From: DAHUXN01 sp963729815 | GTDB taxonomy: Bacteria; Acidobacteriota; Terriglobia; Acidiferrales; UBA7541 | NCBI GenBank assembly: GCA_963729815.1 | Contig: CAVSPU010000002.1 | Coordinates: 1,116,001 to 1,180,000, forward strand | Length of the DNA stretch: 64,000 bases | Reading direction: 5' to 3' | Part shown: piece by piece, positions 36,934 through 44,495 of the stretch | How positions within the stretch are numbered: the first letter of the stretch is position 1 | Layout of the letters: every line of letters begins with the position of its first letter | Made by a program: the position numbers and the translations under genes | The notes under the pieces: generated by a model | Told to the model about the DNA's origin: nothing | The model's database searches: none | The model's input: the letters and a program-made list of their open reading frames with translations, nothing else

Positions 36934-37446
36934 ATGCTTGGACGCCCTGAGCCCAGCGAAGCAGCGCCTTACTACTTCACGTACATCGACCAGGTCGCCG
37001 GCAACGACGCTCTCTCTACGATCGAAAACCAGCTCGATGGCGCGCTTTCGTTTTTCTCCGGCATCTCGGAAGAAAAATCGCTGCACCGTTACGCGCCGGA
37101 AAAGTGGAGCATACGCGAGACGCTGAATCACGTCACGGACGCCGAAAGAGTTTTCTCCTTTCGCGCCATGTGGTTCGCGCGCGGCTTCCCAATTCCGCTG
37201 CCCAGCTTCGACCAGAACGTCGCCGTATCCGGCGCCCTGGCGGACCGCATCGCGTGGGCCGCGCATATCGAGGAATTTCACCGCGTGCGCCTCGCCACGA
37301 TTTCGCTTTTCCGGAATTTCCCGCCCGAGGCCTGGACGCGCGGCGGCATCGCCAGCGACAAGCCCTTCACCGTGCGGGCGCTCGCCTTCATCGTCGCGGG
37401 GCATCTCACGCACCACATGAAAATCGTGCGCGAGCGCTATTCGTAG
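36934..37446 (+). CDS. DinB family protein
   Basis: 170-residue four-helix-bundle protein of the DinB/YfiT superfamily. The metal-site histidines are in ETLNHVTDAE (about 64-73), EFHRVR, and the C-terminal GHLTHHMKIV. WSIRETLNHV is the usual landmark of the first histidine. Some members are thiol-dependent transferases (bacillithiol, mycothiol); no thiol substrate can be assigned here. The start lies six bases after a TAGAAT box, suggesting leaderless translation. The gene converges on the His/Gly-rich protein gene. Confidence 0.88.
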   Translation: MLGRPEPSEAAPYYFTYIDQVAGNDALSTIENQLDGALSFFSGISEEKSLHRYAPEKWSIRETLNHVTDAERVFSFRAMWFARGFPIPLPSFDQNVAVSGALADRIAWAAHIEEFHRVRLATISLFRNFPPEAWTRGGIASDKPFTVRALAFIVAGHLTHHMKIVRERYS

Positions 37447-37461
37447 GATTTCTTCTCGCCG

Positions 37462-38691
37462 CTATTCCTGCTGCGAATCCGGCGGCGGATTGTCCTGCGG
37501 GTTCTGCGGAGGCTGCGGCGTCAGCGTGAACGTCACGCCGCGCTTGTAATTCATGTCCACGGTCTTTTGCAGATCGAGATCGCTCAGCGGGATGCTCGTC
37601 TTGATGTTGTACGTCGTGATGTAATACAGCCGGTTGTTCTCCAGCCAGTAGCTCAACACCGGGAAAACCGTCTGGTCGTTCAGCACCAGTTCGATCATGG
37701 GGCCGTTCGTCGCCGGAGGCTGCGCTTCTCCTTCAAGCGTCGGCGGCATGAAGGGCGGCGCGGCGCCAAAATATTCCGCGGTGAAATCCGGCAGGCCCGG
37801 GTAATTCTCCGGCACGCCGGGCTCTGTCGCTTCCTCGGCGTCATACGGCGTGTAGTAATAATCGTCGTAACCAAACAGCCCGTATCCGCCGAACAATCCG
37901 TAGCCAAATCCGCACGGATTAATCAGCCAGCACGGCCGCAGCCCGAATCCGAATCCAAATCCATGATGAAAATGGAGGTGGTGATGGAATCCGGGGAGGA
38001 GTGTTCCGGCAAACGGCCCATGCGTGGCCGTCGTCGATGTGCCTGCTCCCGCCGCGAAATGCAATTGCCGGGCGATCACCGGCATCGGCCGCACGCCTCC
38101 GACTACGGGATGAAACGCGGGCCGCGTCGCGCCGGCGATTCCTCCCGCCATCGGCCCGCTCAACGGCGCGCGAAAAATCGGACTCGACATTGTAATCGGA
38201 CGCGCCACTGGCATGGTTACGGGACGCTGCGCTTGCGCCGGCGCTCCCACGCGCGACTGCTGCTGCGGCGGATCTTCCCACAGCCGATTGTTTGCTGCAT
38301 AAGGACGCGCGCCTGTCGTCGTATATCTCTCGGCGTTCGCCCCGTTCATCTGCGACCCGCTGACGAAAACCTGGCGTCCATAGCGCTCCTCGGCGCTCGG
38401 ATGTGCGGAGGAAACAAACCGGCTCGGCGAATACCCTGCTCCGCCACGCGCGCTCGAATACGAACTGCCCGCGGACCCGCGCGGCGCGGAAACATGCGTG
38501 CCGCTGCTTACGTGTGTTGAAGCGGCTCCGCCAACACGGCCGCTGGCGTGCCCTCCGCCATGAGAACCGCCGCCATGCGCACCACCGCCGCGCTGCGCGA
38601 ATGTCGCCGGCGCAAACGCAGCCAGGCACACGGACGCGCACAATATTAAAATCGTTTTGAAAGCCTTCTCCGGGACGGCGAGGATCTGCAT
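37462..38691 (-). CDS. Secreted Gly/His/Pro-rich protein
   Basis: 409 residues, no named family recognised. A signal peptide (about 12-32, ILILCASVCLAAFAPATFAQ) is followed by a low-complexity region rich in Gly, His and Ser (GGGAHGGGSHGGGHASG) and a Pro/Ala-rich stretch. A His/Phe/Gly segment follows with FHHHLHFHHGFGFGFGL near 240-260. The C-terminal 80 residues form a compact beta-type domain (around MIELVLNDQTVFPVLSYWLE and TTYNIKTSIPLSDLDLQKTV), then a Pro/Gln tail. The His cluster could bind metal ions. Probably cell-surface or periplasmic. Confidence 0.75.
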   Translation of the reverse strand: MQILAVPEKAFKTILILCASVCLAAFAPATFAQRGGGAHGGGSHGGGHASGRVGGAASTHVSSGTHVSAPRGSAGSSYSSARGGAGYSPSRFVSSAHPSAEERYGRQVFVSGSQMNGANAERYTTTGARPYAANNRLWEDPPQQQSRVGAPAQAQRPVTMPVARPITMSSPIFRAPLSGPMAGGIAGATRPAFHPVVGGVRPMPVIARQLHFAAGAGTSTTATHGPFAGTLLPGFHHHLHFHHGFGFGFGLRPCWLINPCGFGYGLFGGYGLFGYDDYYYTPYDAEEATEPGVPENYPGLPDFTAEYFGAAPPFMPPTLEGEAQPPATNGPMIELVLNDQTVFPVLSYWLENNRLYYITTYNIKTSIPLSDLDLQKTVDMNYKRGVTFTLTPQPPQNPQDNPPPDSQQE

Positions 38692-38915
38692 TGCCGTTAC
38701 CCCCTTAGTCCTGCATCTTGCTCGCCATCGCGTTTCGGCGGTTGGCAGGGGCCGCCTCTGCGCCCTCAGGACTCATGGCTCAACTGGCCGCATCGCCCGG
38801 GACGGGGGCTCCGCGCCCGCTTCGCATCTCTATGTATTAGAACACTTCTGCGGCCCAAAGGTTTCAGCTATTTTCGCCGTCCGCCGGCTCCCTGGCTCTT
38901 TGGCCCTGCTTCCGA

Positions 38916-38943
38916 TTGCCCTTCTCGCGAAAGCGCGTATACT
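38916..38943 (+). promoter_or_regulatory. Promoter of the VOC gene (leaderless arrangement)
   Basis: -35 TTGCCC at 38916-38921, 16-base spacer, -10 TATACT at 38938-38943, then six bases to ATG 38950. There is no ribosome site. Confidence 0.55.
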
Positions 38944-38949
38944 GCCGCG

Positions 38950-39741
38950 ATGGCGAATATCGAAAAGCACCGCCCGGGCGATTTCTGCTGGATCGAACTC
39001 GCGACCACCGACCAGGCCGCCGCGAAGAAATTCTATGGCGAGCTTTTCGGATGGGCCACTGACGATTCCCCCATGGGTCCCGGTGATTTCTATACCACGT
39101 TTAAAATCGATGGGCGCGAGGCTGCCGCCGCTTACACGTTGCGCACCGAGCAGCGCGCCCAGGGCATCCCGCCCCACTGGAATCTTTACGTCGCGGTTGA
39201 AAATGCCGACGACGACGCGAAGCGCGCCGCGGAACTCGGCGGAAAAATCCTCGCCGCGCCTTTCGACGTCTTCGACGCCGGGCGCATGGCTGTCATGCAG
39301 GACCCCACTGGCGCATCCTTCTCCATCTGGCAAGCCGCAAAAAGCATTGGCACGCGGATCACCGGCGTGCCCGGCACGCTCTGCGTTGCGGATTTAATGA
39401 CGCCCGATCAGGAAGCCGCCAGCCATTTTTATGAGAAATTGTTCGGCTGGAAAATCGGCAAGGAAGACGAGGAGCCGGTGCACCGCTACTACCATCTCTT
39501 CAACGGCGAGGAATTCATCGGCGGCATTCCTCCGGCGTCGTTTCGCGATCCGAGCGTTCCGCCGCATTGGCAAATTTACATTCTCGTCGCGGACTGCGCC
39601 GCCGCTTCCGCTCACGCCAAGAAATTGGGCGCGGAGATCTTTCTGCCTCCCATGGACATTGAAGGCATCGGCTGGATTTCCGTGATGGCTGATCCGCAAG
39701 GCGCCGTCTTCGCTGTTTTCCAAGCCGCCCGCGCCAATTAG
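38950..39741 (+). CDS. Two-domain VOC (glyoxalase/bleomycin-resistance fold) protein
   Basis: 263-residue protein with two VOC modules: the first opens with FCWIELATTDQAAAKKFYGE (about 12-35), the second with TLCVADLMTPDQEAASHFYE (about 145-168). Each carries the paired beta-alpha-beta-beta-beta repeats and a D-P-x-G-A turn (DPTGASFS, DPQGAVFA). The layout matches the CFP30B/CFP32-type subfamily, whose enzymatic role is not settled. The start is six bases after a -10 box, so the transcript is probably leaderless. Confidence 0.88.
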   Translation: MANIEKHRPGDFCWIELATTDQAAAKKFYGELFGWATDDSPMGPGDFYTTFKIDGREAAAAYTLRTEQRAQGIPPHWNLYVAVENADDDAKRAAELGGKILAAPFDVFDAGRMAVMQDPTGASFSIWQAAKSIGTRITGVPGTLCVADLMTPDQEAASHFYEKLFGWKIGKEDEEPVHRYYHLFNGEEFIGGIPPASFRDPSVPPHWQIYILVADCAAASAHAKKLGAEIFLPPMDIEGIGWISVMADPQGAVFAVFQAARAN

Positions 39742-39904
39742 CCTCTAGCCGGCTGCGCGCCGCGCCGAAACAATTCGCTTTGCCCGTGGCATGAAACATT
39801 TTAGAGTGTTTTCTCGTTTCTTTATTCAGCGCGCTGATTGACCCGGAAACCCGCGCCGCTGAAGCGCCGGCCTCTTCCAAATTTGCGCGCTTGCGAGGGA
39901 TGCC

Positions 39905-40657
39905 ATGAGACTGCGAAATGCGATGTTATATCTTCCAGCGGCCGTCGCGCTGGCGGGAATCTCCGGCTGCATCATCGGAAGCGGCAATGGCCCGCTCGCG
40001 CGCACGGGCGAGATGCAAACCGAAAATATCAGCGTTCCGCTCGGCGCCGCGAAATCCGTTCACGCGCATCTGCAAATGGCCGCGGGCGAACTCGACATCT
40101 CCGGCGGCTCTCCGCAATTGCTCGACGGCAAGATCCACTACAACGTCCCCGAATGGAAGCCTGACATCAGCTACAGCGTCAATGGCGGCCTGGGCTCGCT
40201 GATGCTCATGCAGCCCGAATCGCACCACACGACCATGGGCGGCGTCAAATACAACTGGACTCTGCATTTCAACAGCACTGTTCCGCTCGGCCTGGTCATC
40301 GAGATGGGCGCCGGCGATTCCACGCTGAATTTCAGCGGCATGGCGCTCCGCAATCTCGACGTGCAAATGGGCGCCGGCGATTCCAAGGTGGATTTCAGCG
40401 GCAACTGGAAGCAAAGCCTCACCGCATCGCTCCAGGCCGGCGTCGGCGAAGCTCATATCAAGCTGCCGCGCGAAGTCGGCGTGCGCGTCTCGGTTCAGGG
40501 CGGCCTCGGTTCGGTTGACGCCCCGGACTTCAAGAAAGACGGCGACGATTACGTCAACGACGTTTACGGCAAGTCGCCCATCACGCTCGACATTCACATT
40601 GCCGGCGGCATCGGCGAAGTCCATCTCGAACTCGTCGGCGCCCGCGCCATCGTTTAG
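39905..40657 (+). CDS. Toast-rack (LiaF-like) domain lipoprotein
   Basis: 250 residues. A signal peptide with lipobox ends LAGISGC (Cys21), so the mature protein is a lipoprotein. The rest is a repeating beta-helix of the toast_rack/DUF4097-like type: each turn has a Gly-rich corner, for example EMGAGDSTLNFSG, QMGAGDSKVDFSG, QAGVGEAHIKLPR and AGGIGEVHLELVG. GAGDS occurs twice in identical form. Relatives act in envelope-stress sensing (LiaF), but this protein has no membrane domain beyond the lipid anchor. The GAGGGA ribosome site fixes the start. It is followed by the SatD operators 27 bases downstream. Confidence 0.85.
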   Translation: MRLRNAMLYLPAAVALAGISGCIIGSGNGPLARTGEMQTENISVPLGAAKSVHAHLQMAAGELDISGGSPQLLDGKIHYNVPEWKPDISYSVNGGLGSLMLMQPESHHTTMGGVKYNWTLHFNSTVPLGLVIEMGAGDSTLNFSGMALRNLDVQMGAGDSKVDFSGNWKQSLTASLQAGVGEAHIKLPREVGVRVSVQGGLGSVDAPDFKKDGDDYVNDVYGKSPITLDIHIAGGIGEVHLELVGARAIV

Positions 40658-40684
40658 CCTCTGGCAATTCGCTGATTTTTCCAC

Positions 40685-40730
40685 TTGTACGTTTTTGTAC
40701 AAATTGCTATTCTTGTACGGAATCGTACAA
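40685..40730 (+). promoter_or_regulatory. Paired palindromic operators over the SatD promoter
   Basis: Two 18-bp inverted repeats, TTGTACGTTTTTGTACAA (40685-40702) and TTGTACGGAATCGTACAA (40713-40730), start 28 bases apart. The left TTGTAC doubles as a -35; 17 bases later comes a -10-like TATTCT (40708-40713) overlapping the second palindrome. The second palindrome abuts the SatD ATG, so a bound regulator would cover the promoter completely. Confidence 0.75.
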
Positions 40731-41372
40731 ATGCCCTCGAAGCTCTATGCCGTCTTGATCGCCGATGTGATCGCCTCCGGCTCGCGTACCCGTCTGCCCG
40801 TCCTGCTGCGCCGCCGCCTGCGCCAGGCCACGCTCGCGCACCGCCGCCGCAAGCTCATCCTGCTGCCGTACGCGGTCACCGCCGGCGACGAATTTCAGAC
40901 CATCACCGCGCGGCTCGATGCGGTTCCCTGGCTTCTCCTCGATCTTCGCCGCCGCTTGCGCCCGCTCTCGCTGCGCATCGGCGTGGGCATCGGCCGCGTT
41001 GGCGGACGCATCGTCGCGCCCGTGAATCAGCTCGACGGCCACGCCTTCCGCTTCGCGCGCCAGGCCATCGAAAGCTTGAAGCAAGCCGGCGTCCGCAACC
41101 GTCCCGCGCTTACCGCTTTCCGCACGGAAACTCCGTCCTTCGATTCGACCGTCAATCTGATCTACGCGTTGCAGGACACTCTGCTCGAAAAAATGACCGA
41201 GAAACAATGGGCAACGGTCGCCGCGCGCATCGATAGCCGCACCCTCAACGCCGCCGCTCGCGCGCTGCGGCTCGACGTTTCCACCGTATCTCGAAACTTG
41301 AAACGCGGGTATTATGGCCAGTTGCTGGCCGTCGCCTCTGGCGCGGAAAAACTCATTCATGCGGCGTTTTAG
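40731..41372 (+). CDS. SatD family protein with C-terminal helix-turn-helix
   Basis: 213-residue SatD-family protein. The N-terminus YAVLIADVIASGSR is the family signature, followed by basic LRRRLRQATLAHRRRKLILL, the TAGDEFQTI motif (about 46-54) and LRIGVGIGRVGG, which resemble nucleotidyl-cyclase-like strand motifs. The C-terminus (about 171-198, AAARALRLDVSTVSRNLKRG) reads as a helix-turn-helix. This ATG, directly after the second operator, is preferred; a longer frame from 40515 would include the operators. SatD (named from the streptococcal sat acid-tolerance/secretion locus) has no established activity. The HTH plus adjacent operators suggests autorepression (inference). Confidence 0.85.
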   Translation: MPSKLYAVLIADVIASGSRTRLPVLLRRRLRQATLAHRRRKLILLPYAVTAGDEFQTITARLDAVPWLLLDLRRRLRPLSLRIGVGIGRVGGRIVAPVNQLDGHAFRFARQAIESLKQAGVRNRPALTAFRTETPSFDSTVNLIYALQDTLLEKMTEKQWATVAARIDSRTLNAAARALRLDVSTVSRNLKRGYYGQLLAVASGAEKLIHAAF

Positions 41373-41376
41373 CCAC

Positions 41377-41422
41377 TTGCACGAATTCGTACAATTTCCG
41401 ATATTTGCACGTAATCATACAA
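41377..41422 (+). promoter_or_regulatory. Second operator pair, before the membrane-protein gene
   Basis: TTGCACGAATTCGTACAA (41377-41394) and TTGCACGTAATCATACAA (41405-41422), again starting 28 bases apart. TTGCAC can serve as -35, with GATATT (41400-41405) 17 bases on as -10. The geometry is the same as at 40685-40730, so each gene of the pair has its own operator-promoter cassette. Confidence 0.7.
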
Positions 41423-41426
41423 CTCC

Positions 41427-41846
41427 ATGATTCTCGTGATTCTGTCTCGCGTTCCCCTCTCCGGATTTTGGCCGCGCATTTCCGCGGCCGCCGTTATTTA
41501 TGCCGTGGCAATCTTCGGCGGCGGATTTCTGATTCGCGCACTCACGCGCTCGCTTCTCAACGGCCATTTGCGCCCGGCGGGTGAATCGGCCGAGCAATTG
41601 CGCAACGCCGGCATGTACATCGGATGGCTCGAGCGCTTCTTGATCTTGACCGCCCTGCTTTTCCACTCCCCCGCCACGGCCGGCCTGGTGCTCACGGCCA
41701 AGGCCGTCGCTCGCTATCCGGAATTCAAGCACGTTCGTTTCGCGGAATATTTCTTGATCGGCACGCTGCTCAGTCTCAGCATCGCCATGATTGCCGGAGT
41801 TGTTTTGCTCAAATTACTCTATGGCAGTCTGGCCGCCGGCCCTTAA
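41427..41846 (+). CDS. DUF3307-type C-terminal membrane protein (SatD partner)
   Basis: 139-residue integral membrane protein with four likely helices. The core NAGMYIGWLERFLILTALLF, then LTAKAVARYPEF and RFAEYFLIGTLLSLSIAM, matches the C-terminal part of the DUF3307 proteins usually found next to SatD; the N-terminal half of those proteins is absent. It starts four bases after its own operator pair and 54 bases after SatD. The shared operators imply that both proteins respond to one signal. Function unknown. Confidence 0.78.
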   Translation: MILVILSRVPLSGFWPRISAAAVIYAVAIFGGGFLIRALTRSLLNGHLRPAGESAEQLRNAGMYIGWLERFLILTALLFHSPATAGLVLTAKAVARYPEFKHVRFAEYFLIGTLLSLSIAMIAGVVLLKLLYGSLAAGP

Positions 41847-42033
41847 ACGCACGCAACAGCCCGCAATTTGCGCATGCTCCCCGCGCCGCTATTCGCGCTA
41901 GTCGCCTCACTTCAGCTCGGTGTCGCGTTCTTTGCCGGCATGATTCACGCTTGACACCTGCGGCTGGCTCGTGCATCTTGTGCCTCATAAAGGGAAGTTA
42001 CCAAAACCTTACGAAGCTGCTGGGCTGCCAGCG

Positions 42034-42687
42034 ATGAGTTCCACCAAGGAATTGCGCGAATTTATTGCCGCTGCAAAGACCGCAGGCGCCAGCGACGAAA
42101 CCGTCATCGGCGTCCTCCGCGGTCGCGGTTGGCCGAAGGATGACGCCTATCGCGCACTCGGCGATCACTACGAAAGCCGCGGCGGCCTGCAGGTTCCTGT
42201 TTACAAGCGCTCCGGCTCCGCGCGCGACGCGTTTCTTTATCTTTTCAGCTTTTGCGCCCTGGGCACGTGGACAGTGGGCCTCGGCTCGCTCATGTTCACG
42301 CTGATCGACCACTGGATTCGCGATCCGATTAGCCAAACCTACGGTTACGGAACGCTGCAAGATCAAATCGCCAGCTCGCTTGCTTCCGTCATCGTGGCCT
42401 TCCCGATTTACATTCTGGTGATGGCCTACATTCTCCGCCGCGTCGAGGCCCATCCCGACAAGCTCGATTCGCCGGTCCGCAAATGGCTCACGTACCTTGC
42501 TCTGCTCATCGCCGCAGGCGTCGTTCTTGGAGACTTGATTGCCTTCCTGACGCATTTTCTGCAGGGCGAACTCACCGCGCGCTTCATGGCCAAGGACGCC
42601 GTGGTCTTCGTCATCGCCGGCGGAGTTTTCTGGTATTACATGGGCGCGATGCAGAAAAAAACGCCGCAGGTTGAAGAAAGCGCCTGA
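42034..42687 (+). CDS. DUF5671 domain membrane protein
   Basis: 217 residues from ATG 42034. The N-terminal 60 residues form a small helical module (LREFIAAAKTAGASDETVIG, GRGWPKDDAYRAL) of the kind that precedes DUF5671. The family core starts ARDAFLYLFSFCALGTWTVG (about 68-88), and five or so helices follow. The C-terminus is KKTPQVEESA. A frame extended to 41971 lacks translation signals. It probably forms an operon with the next gene, 18 bases downstream. Function unknown. Confidence 0.82.
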   Translation: MSSTKELREFIAAAKTAGASDETVIGVLRGRGWPKDDAYRALGDHYESRGGLQVPVYKRSGSARDAFLYLFSFCALGTWTVGLGSLMFTLIDHWIRDPISQTYGYGTLQDQIASSLASVIVAFPIYILVMAYILRRVEAHPDKLDSPVRKWLTYLALLIAAGVVLGDLIAFLTHFLQGELTARFMAKDAVVFVIAGGVFWYYMGAMQKKTPQVEESA

Positions 42688-42705
42688 CCGGAGCCTGATC
42701 GACAA

Positions 42706-43131
42706 ATGACCAGAAATTCCTGGGCTTTATGCGCCGCGGTCCTCGCCGTCGTTATTGTCGTCGCGCTGGCGTTTTGGAATATCGGCAGTCCCGCATACGA
42801 GCGTCTGGTTCACCAGGATATGCGCACCGAACAGACTCTGACCACGTTGGCCGAGGGCATCAATAGCAAATGGCAGAATTCCAATAGAGTTCTGCCCTCC
42901 AACCTCGACGCCTTCTCCGCCAGCGCGACGCATGATCCCGTGACGCGTGAGCCTTTTGTCTTTCACCCCAAGGCCGGCACGCAGTACGAACTCTGCGCCA
43001 CATTTCTCACCGACAATCTCCGCGATTCCTCAGTTCAGACGCCGTTTTGGCGCCATCCGAAGGGCCCTTATTGTTTCCAGTTCGACGCCGCCCTGCCCGT
43101 CGCCAGTCCTCCCGCCTGGTATCCCTACTAA
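42706..43131 (+). CDS. Single-helix exported or pilin-like protein
   Basis: 141 residues with one N-terminal helix (ALCAAVLAVVIVVALAFWNI, about 6-25) and a soluble remainder containing two cysteines (YELCATF, GPYCFQF). The sequence YERLVHQDMRTEQTLTTLAE and the DPVTREPFVFHPKAGTQYEL motif recall the calcium-loop or C-terminal region of pseudopilin-like proteins, but no N-terminal peptidase site is clear. It follows the DUF5671 gene closely, a pairing that suggests one function. Not recognised further. Confidence 0.7.
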   Translation: MTRNSWALCAAVLAVVIVVALAFWNIGSPAYERLVHQDMRTEQTLTTLAEGINSKWQNSNRVLPSNLDAFSASATHDPVTREPFVFHPKAGTQYELCATFLTDNLRDSSVQTPFWRHPKGPYCFQFDAALPVASPPAWYPY

Positions 43132-43201
43132 CGCCGCCCGCGCCCGCCGCTTCTCGCGCTAGTGTCGTGTTACCGAAAAAACTGGAACATGGTCGTGTAA
43201 G

Positions 43202-43256
43202 GGCACGGTTTTAACCGTGCCGTTCCAGTCTCAGAAGAAAAGGGGCTTCAGCCCCT
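43202..43256. repeat. Two short hairpins
   Basis: GGCACGGTTTTAACCGTGCC (43202-43221) is a perfect inverted repeat, and AGGGGCTTCAGCCCCT (43241-43256) is another. They look like dispersed extragenic palindromes rather than a terminator, since no T-run follows. Confidence 0.65.
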
Positions 43257-43383
43257 GAGGTATCGTTATGACACTCGAAACTCGCGCATCTCGAATTTCG
43301 GAAACGCAACACTAGCCGCGTCGTCTCCGCGCGCCGCAAGCAATCCCTCCGCGCGTTCATGTATACTGCGAAGCTCGATTCCG

Positions 43384-44310
43384 ATGCTACCCTTCATCCA
43401 TTTCGGTCCTTTCACTTTCGCGAGCTTCGGGCTCTGCGTGGGCATCGCCATGTTCGTCTCGTATTTCGTGCTGGCCCGCGACATCGCCCGCCGCGGCATC
43501 CACGCGCCCGCCGACCTGCTCGTCGCCGTGCCGTGCATCGCCGGCCTCATCGGCGCGAAGCTCTATCACGTCTTCGAGGATCCCCGCGCGCTTTTCGCCG
43601 ATCCGCACATGCTCATCAGCCAGTACGGCTTCGCCTGGTTCGGCGGCTTCCTCGGAGGCCTCGCCGCATTCATCTGGCTCGCGCGGCATTATCGCGTGCC
43701 GCTGCTGGAAATTTTCGACGCCGCTTCGCCCGCCGCCGCGCTCGGCTACGGCATTGGCCGCATCGGCTGCCTCATTTCCGGCGACGGCGACTACGGCAAG
43801 CCGACTTCCCTCCCCTGGGGCATGAGCTTTCCGCACGGCCTCGTTCCCACGACGCAGCGCGTTCACCCCACGCCGATTTACGAGCTCATCGTCGCGATTT
43901 TCATTTTTTGGTATTTGTGGCGCCTTGGCGCGCGCCAGGTTCGCGCCTATGCGGCGAAGGGTGCGCTGCCCGATGCGCGGATAAACGAGAAGACGAGTGC
44001 GAAAGCAAAAGTCAGCGCGAAAGTGAGCGCGAAAGTGGCCGCGCAGAAGAAAATCTCAGCGGCAGAGCCTGCCGCGTCCCTCGGCGCTCTATCGAAATGG
44101 CTCCCGCGCGGCGAAATTTTCGCGCAGTATTTGATTCTTACCGGCGCCGCGCGCTTTCTCGTCGAAATCATCCGCATCAATCCGCGCTCGTTTTTCGGCC
44201 TGACCAACGCGCAAGCCGCCAGCCTCGCCTCCATCCTCCTCGGCGCCGCGCTCCTCTGGCGCCTCCACCGTGCGCCCAGCGATTTACCCGCTCCCACCCC
44301 GCGCCGCTGA
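43384..44310 (+). CDS. Lgt-like (prolipoprotein diacylglyceryl transferase family) membrane protein
   Basis: 308-residue multi-helix protein of the Lgt family. Landmarks are YGFAWFGGFLGGLAAFIWLA (about 81-100), the family loop GRIGCLISGDGDYGKP (125-140, Arg126 corresponding to the catalytic Arg of E. coli Lgt), HPTPIYE (161-167) and the C-terminal RFLVEIIRIN. Three positions of the loop differ from canonical Lgt: Cys, Ser and Asp stand where the enzyme has Asn, Asn and Glu. Residues 196-238 form a Lys/Ala-rich insertion with repeated SAKV. It may be a paralogue with another phosphatidylglycerol-dependent activity, or a divergent Lgt; the housekeeping copy may be elsewhere. TATACT lies at 43362-43367. 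Confidence 0.8.
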   Translation: MLPFIHFGPFTFASFGLCVGIAMFVSYFVLARDIARRGIHAPADLLVAVPCIAGLIGAKLYHVFEDPRALFADPHMLISQYGFAWFGGFLGGLAAFIWLARHYRVPLLEIFDAASPAAALGYGIGRIGCLISGDGDYGKPTSLPWGMSFPHGLVPTTQRVHPTPIYELIVAIFIFWYLWRLGARQVRAYAAKGALPDARINEKTSAKAKVSAKVSAKVAAQKKISAAEPAASLGALSKWLPRGEIFAQYLILTGAARFLVEIIRINPRSFFGLTNAQAASLASILLGAALLWRLHRAPSDLPAPTPRR

Positions 44311-44495
44311 ATAACGTATACAGTCGCCAACCAACTCCTCTTCCTTCCGCTCCCTCTCCTCATTTCAAATAATTCATCTCCTCATCCCATTTTGTGTCTT
44401 GCCAAACTACCCCCGTTTCTGCAACCCTGCCGCCAGCGAATTCCTTGCAGTTGGGTGTGTTGATCTCCGAATTCAAATGAGAAGGAGCGCGCCTG

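Noticed and set aside
40515..40730. Upstream extension of the SatD frame
   Set aside because: It overlaps the lipoprotein gene and runs through the operators. The ATG at 40731 matches the family start.
43202..43256. A possible terminator before the Lgt-like gene
   Set aside because: The hairpins are perfect but no T-run follows, so they fit dispersed palindromes better.
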